A DNA stretch of 64,000 nt from Paenibacillus amylolyticus (GTDB lineage Bacteria; Bacillota; Bacilli; Paenibacillales; Paenibacillaceae), in the NCBI RefSeq assembly GCF_001570725.1, contig NZ_BCNV01000001.1, positions 1,240,001 through 1,304,000 on the forward strand. Reading direction: 5' to 3'. Below are positions 60,608 through 64,000 of this stretch, in pieces. The notes beneath the pieces were generated by a model. The model worked only from the letters and a program-made list of their open reading frames with translations. It was not told the DNA's origin and searched no databases. A program made the position numbers and the translations under genes. Numbering within the stretch: the stretch's first letter is position 1; each line of letters begins with the position of its first letter.

Positions 60608-61776
60608 GTATCGTACGAGTAGCGGTGATTGGTATAGGAAACATGGGAGCAGCACATGCCAGAACGTTGGTTGCCGGAGAAGTACCCGGTGCAGAGCTGG
60701 TCGCCGTATGTGATGTAAGAAGAGAGATGGAGAGCTGGGTATCCAGTCATCTTCCGGCAACGGTAACCTATTGGCAGGATGCTGAGCAGATGATGGCTTC
60801 GGGGACGATTGATGCAGTCATTATTGCAACGCCGCACTATGATCATCCGGAACAGGCCATTCAGGCGTTCCAGCATGGCTTGCATGTCATGATCGAGAAG
60901 CCAGCCGGCGTGTATACGAAGCAGGTACGCAAGATGAATGAAGCGGCCGCAGCGAGCGGTAAAGTCTTTTCCATGATGTACAACCAGCGGACCAACCCAC
61001 TCTACATTAAACTGAGAGATTTAATTGCTTCGGGGGAACTGGGAGAGGTACGGCGTACCAACTGGATTATTACGAACTGGTATCGATCCCAGAGTTACTA
61101 TGATTCCGGCGGCTGGCGGGCAACTTGGGCAGGTGAAGGCGGCGGTGTGCTGATTAACCAGGACCCGCATCAACTGGACTTGTGGCAGTGGACCATTGGC
61201 ATGATGCCGGTACGCATGCGTGCTTTCTGTTCGTTTGGCAAGTATCGGAACATTGAAGTGGAAGATGATGTAACCGCTTATGTGGAGTATGAAAATGGAG
61301 CAACAGGTGTCTTCGTAACGACTACTGGCGAAGCACCAGGTACGAACCGATTCGAGGTCAACGGAGACCGAGGTAAAATCGTGATCGAAGACGGAAAACT
61401 TACGTTCTGGCGACTTCGGGAATCTGAACCTGAATTCAATCAGCGGTTTACCGGAGGTTTTGGACAGCCAGAATGTTGGAAATGTGAAATCCCGATTACA
61501 GGTGTTGAAACGGGGCACCCGGGTCTGATTCGCAACTGGGTTGATGCGATTCGTACAGGCGCACCACTCATTGCACCCGGTGAGGATGGTATACACGGAT
61601 TAACATTGTCGAACGCGATGCTGCTGTCTACTTGGACGGATAATTGGGTCGATCTGCCGATCGATGAGGATCTGTTCTACGAGCATCTGCAGGAACGCAT
61701 TGCTGGTTCAACGACGAAGAAAGACAAGGCATTCAGTGGCAGTCATCCTGCTGATCTGAGTCAGACGTTTAAATAA
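60604..61776 (+). CDS. Gfo/Idh/MocA family oxidoreductase
   Basis: 390 residues. N-terminal NAD(P) motif VIGIGNMGAAHA, EKPAGVYT, then GGWRATWAGEGGGVLINQDPHQLDLW, with the DxxxH-type catalytic Asp and His (NQDPHQLD). Co-translated with the isomerase (ATGA overlap). Together with the next dehydrogenase it would oxidise a sugar, polyol or inositol-like compound. Confidence 0.92.
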   Translation: MSIVRVAVIGIGNMGAAHARTLVAGEVPGAELVAVCDVRREMESWVSSHLPATVTYWQDAEQMMASGTIDAVIIATPHYDHPEQAIQAFQHGLHVMIEKPAGVYTKQVRKMNEAAAASGKVFSMMYNQRTNPLYIKLRDLIASGELGEVRRTNWIITNWYRSQSYYDSGGWRATWAGEGGGVLINQDPHQLDLWQWTIGMMPVRMRAFCSFGKYRNIEVEDDVTAYVEYENGATGVFVTTTGEAPGTNRFEVNGDRGKIVIEDGKLTFWRLRESEPEFNQRFTGGFGQPECWKCEIPITGVETGHPGLIRNWVDAIRTGAPLIAPGEDGIHGLTLSNAMLLSTWTDNWVDLPIDEDLFYEHLQERIAGSTTKKDKAFSGSHPADLSQTFK

Positions 61777-61834
61777 AGAAGATATATAAGACGAATTCAT
61801 TTTATTGAAAATTTTATAATGGGGATGGGATGAC

Positions 61835-62932
61835 ATGGCTAAAGACGGGATGTTCTATGCACCAAAAAGTGTAACAAAAGAGGTCGTATGTGGTCCGGGT
61901 GAGTTCACGATTGCTGCTGTTGCGCTGGATCATGGACACATCTACGGCATGGTTGGGGGATTGTTGGAGGCCGGGGCTACCCTCAAATGGGTGTATGATC
62001 CGGATCCGAAGAAGGTAGAGGCATTTCGGAAGCAGTTCCCACAGGCTCAAGTCGCAGCATCGGAAGCTGAGGTGCTCGCAGATGATGAGGTGTTGCTGGT
62101 GGCAAGTGCAGCAATCACTTCAGATCGTGCGCCGCTTGGCATGAGAGTTCTGGCCGCAGGCAAGGATTATTTTACAGACAAAGCCCCATTTACCACGCTG
62201 GAGCAATTAAAACTTGCACGAGAAGAAGTGAAGCGAACAGGCAAGAAGTATATGGTGTATTACAGTGAACGACTGCATGTAGAAAGTGCAATCTATGCGG
62301 GGCAGCTCATTGAACAAGGGGCAATCGGCAAAGTAGTGCAAGTTATGGGTACAGGCCCGCATCGCTTAAATGCTGGAGGAAGACCCGACTGGTTCTTCAA
62401 GCATGAGCAGTATGGCGGCATTCTCTGTGATATTGGGAGTCACCAGATCGAACAATTTCTGACGTTTGCATCATGTACGGACGCTGAGGTAGGGTTCAGT
62501 CGTGTGCATAACTTCAATCACCCACAGTTCCCTGAACTGGAGGACTTCGGCGAAGCTTCGCTGATCGGGGACAACGGAGCTTCCGGTTACTTCCGAGTGG
62601 ACTGGTTCACACCGGATGGTCTGGGCACATGGGGCGATGGGCGTACAGTTATTCTGGGAACGGACGGTTATATTGAGCTGCGGAAGTATATCGATGTTGC
62701 GAGAGAGCCGGAAGGTGATCAAGTCTATCTGGTAAACCATGAAGGTGAGTTTCGCTACAGCGTGAAGGGCAAGGTCGGTTATCCGTTCTTCGGTCAGCTG
62801 ATTCGCGATTGTCTGGATCGAACCGAGACAGCCATGACGCAGGAACATGCCTTTAAAGCGGCAGAACTCTGCCTGATTGCACAACATAAAGCGATGAGCG
62901 AGCGCGTGGTGTGGAGTAGCGGAGCGAAGTAA
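61835..62932 (+). CDS. Gfo/Idh/MocA family oxidoreductase
   Basis: 365 residues. Less canonical Rossmann start (FTIAAVALDHGHIYGMVGGL), then DKAPFTTLEQLK in place of EKP, and GGILCDIGSHQIEQFL as the catalytic region. This variant type often sits in sugar-catabolic operons of Paenibacillus. 58 bases after the previous gene; start ATG with GGGATGGGATG upstream. Third gene of the operon. Confidence 0.9.
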   Translation: MAKDGMFYAPKSVTKEVVCGPGEFTIAAVALDHGHIYGMVGGLLEAGATLKWVYDPDPKKVEAFRKQFPQAQVAASEAEVLADDEVLLVASAAITSDRAPLGMRVLAAGKDYFTDKAPFTTLEQLKLAREEVKRTGKKYMVYYSERLHVESAIYAGQLIEQGAIGKVVQVMGTGPHRLNAGGRPDWFFKHEQYGGILCDIGSHQIEQFLTFASCTDAEVGFSRVHNFNHPQFPELEDFGEASLIGDNGASGYFRVDWFTPDGLGTWGDGRTVILGTDGYIELRKYIDVAREPEGDQVYLVNHEGEFRYSVKGKVGYPFFGQLIRDCLDRTETAMTQEHAFKAAELCLIAQHKAMSERVVWSSGAK

Positions 62933-63232
62933 ATGTTTTAGGTGAAGGGGATCAAAGGTTGATCGCTAAAGGTTATTCGTAATTTTTCTATTGTTGCGTG
63001 AAGAAAGAGTAGCCCAAATGTTAAACTGCATCCAACATGTTAGTTACCTAACGAATGGAGCAGTTCGCACTGGGGCTGCTTTTTTTTAGTATCTTCGTGA
63101 CTTCGCAGATGGATTAATATGGGTTATATTATATGTAGTTCGGATATTCGTTAAAAAGAGAGGTGTTTACGAAGTTCGTAGATATGATGTTAGCCGAAAT
63201 TATTGCGATAGTAAAAAGAAAGAAGGATTGTT
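62933..63232. other. Gap at the border of the accessory patch
   Basis: 300 bases without a gene. It holds the terminator at 63059-63087 and, from about 63100, a switch to AT-rich sequence. At 63187-63196 lies ATGTTAGCCG, complementary to the start of the foldback at 63651. Confidence 0.5.
63059..63087 (+). terminator. Probable terminator of the dehydrogenase operon
   Basis: AGCAG / CTGCT stem with a 12-base loop followed by T8; the stem is short. Confidence 0.6.
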
Positions 63233-63622
63233 ATGGGGAAATATGGTGAAGCAGCAGTGAAAGCTGTCAATTATCTTAAAGAACATAAACATGGTGATCC
63301 AATTAAAGCATGGAATGAAGTGACAATAGAAATATTTGGTGAAGGTAGCTCTTCACAGAAAAAGGGATGCCCGAAAAACACTTTTTTAGGTCTATGCGAA
63401 GCAGGTCTACTTGAAAGCATTCCAAGAGGAGTTTACACAAATTCAAAAAAGAATAAAGCATACGGGCTAAAGGCAGTAAAAATATTAGGTGAGATTGATA
63501 AGGATAAGGATATACATCAAAAAGTATTATGGAAAGAAGTAATTGGAGATCAAAACGTTAAGTACAATTCACAAATGGATGTCATTCTAGGACTATGGAA
63601 AGAAGGGATGATCAGGCTTTGA
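63233..63622 (+). CDS. Small hypothetical protein, 129 residues (DUF6979-like)
   Basis: Lys-rich soluble protein: KYGEAAVKAVNYLKEHKHGDP, GCPKNTFLGLCEAGLL, YGLKAVKILGEI. It resembles small proteins annotated as DUF6979, recalled only loosely. AT-rich codons contrast with the flanking operon, suggesting acquisition. GAAGGATTGTT lies before the ATG. The gene is enclosed by attC-like boundaries. Confidence 0.75.
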   Translation: MGKYGEAAVKAVNYLKEHKHGDPIKAWNEVTIEIFGEGSSSQKKGCPKNTFLGLCEAGLLESIPRGVYTNSKKNKAYGLKAVKILGEIDKDKDIHQKVLWKEVIGDQNVKYNSQMDVILGLWKEGMIRL

Positions 63623-63650
63623 GTGGCTAACTCGAAGAAGACAATAACTC

Positions 63651-63758
63651 CGGCTAACATAATATTCACGCTGCGGACATTCGTCCTTGGTCTGGCAGTC
63701 GCCAGACACCCGACATACGTTGGGTCGTGAATACAGGAACGTTATGCGTAATATCTGG
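63651..63758. repeat. attC-like foldback site
   Basis: About 108 bases, GC-richer than the surroundings. CGGCTAACAT at the left end and GTTATGCG at the right end act like R'' and R' boxes. TATTCACG / CGTGAATA (8 bp, perfect) act like L'' and L', and GTCTGGC / GCCAGAC forms the central stem. Length and box order match an integron attC. Confidence 0.55.
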
Positions 63759-63792
63759 AAAATGAAAATTATATTAGAAAGAGAGATACTTA

Positions 63793-64000
63793 ATGAATAT
63801 ATTTTCTATAGATATGCAGACAAGTAAATATGTCAATGTAGAACATCCTGTAATAACGATTGATGGAATTCCGTTTGATTTATATCTTCATAATTTGTAT
63901 CCAGATAATTTATATTTAGGTTTAATTCCGACAATTACTGATTGGATTGGACTGAAGGAAGAAGCAGAGTTAGTACTAAGACGTTTTCTTTCAGAAGAAG
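63793..64000 (+). CDS. Hypothetical protein, 5' part (runs off the window)
   Basis: Open from ATG at 63793 to the window end: 69 codons beginning MNIFSIDMQTSKYVNVEHP, with GAAAGAGAG upstream. Very AT-rich, acidic and hydrophobic-aromatic (LYLHNLYPDNLYLGLIP), a composition common in small immunity proteins of accessory regions, but no family is recognised. Follows the attC-like site, so it may be the next cassette gene. Confidence 0.6.
   Translation, partial: MNIFSIDMQTSKYVNVEHPVITIDGIPFDLYLHNLYPDNLYLGLIPTITDWIGLKEEAELVLRRFLSEE

Overview
The window is chromosomal DNA of a low-to-moderate GC, spore-forming Firmicute, most likely a Paenibacillus. The evidence is the spore genes (spoVS, a YteA-type protein), strong AGGAGG ribosome binding sites, an arginine T-box leader, and a rny-ymdB-spoVS...miaB-ricA gene order like that of Bacillus subtilis. 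Several dispersed foldback repeats also look typical of Paenibacillus. I could not run any search, so genus level is an inference. I saw no rRNA, tRNA, CRISPR array or transposase gene.

Layout. 1-6.8 kb: RNA-metabolism and sporulation genes (3' part of rny, ymdB, spoVS, an M19 dipeptidase, pduL, miaB, ricA). 7-10.7 kb: a thioesterase, then an NAD-salvage operon (NrtR-like Nudix regulator, nicotinamidase-like hydrolase, nicotinate phosphoribosyltransferase) behind a promoter with a palindrome on its -10 box. 11-16 kb: membrane protein, quinone oxidoreductase, lipoprotein, moaB, a CobW metallochaperone and a Cys-rich copper-storage-type protein. 15.9-21 kb: T-box-argS, an ABC transporter pair, a HEPN-like protein and a YdcF protein. 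21-25.5 kb (minus strand): a heterodimeric multidrug ABC exporter of the BmrC/BmrD type, preceded by a leader with two tiny ORFs and an intrinsic terminator, which is an attenuator layout. 25.5-29.4 kb: YneR-like protein, Nudix hydrolase, DUF441 protein, YpdA-type reductase, ArsR/DUF2087 regulator. 29.4-34.4 kb: an RsgA-like GTPase behind a second leader-peptide/terminator region, L,D-transpeptidase, GNAT, aldehyde dehydrogenase and small genes.

34.8-45 kb is the most distinctive block: a compact type VII (ESX/WXG100) secretion locus with EsaB/YukD-like ubiquitin-fold protein, an FHA-less EssC/EccC ATPase, two uncharacterised proteins (one WXG-like) and EsxA. It is followed by a membrane-anchored protein kinase with a large coiled-coil ectodomain, a TerY-like von Willebrand A protein and a PP2C phosphatase. 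The last three resemble the kinase/vWA/PP2C triads known from tellurite-resistance-type systems and suggest phospho-control of the secretion machine. I see no essA, esaA or canonical essB gene beside it.

45-64 kb: SDR oxidoreductase, hrpB with a striking GC-rich central patch, a stress protein, an acyltransferase, a close homologue of the B. subtilis replication terminator protein RTP, Gfo/Idh oxidoreductases, a barnase/barstar toxin-immunity pair with two extra cysteines, an MFS pump with an ArsR-like regulator, YteA, DivIVA-like, Rrf2 and phosphoesterase genes. A sugar-type operon (isomerase plus two dehydrogenases) follows. At the right edge lies an AT-rich accessory patch whose small gene is bounded by sequences that behave like an integron attC cassette.
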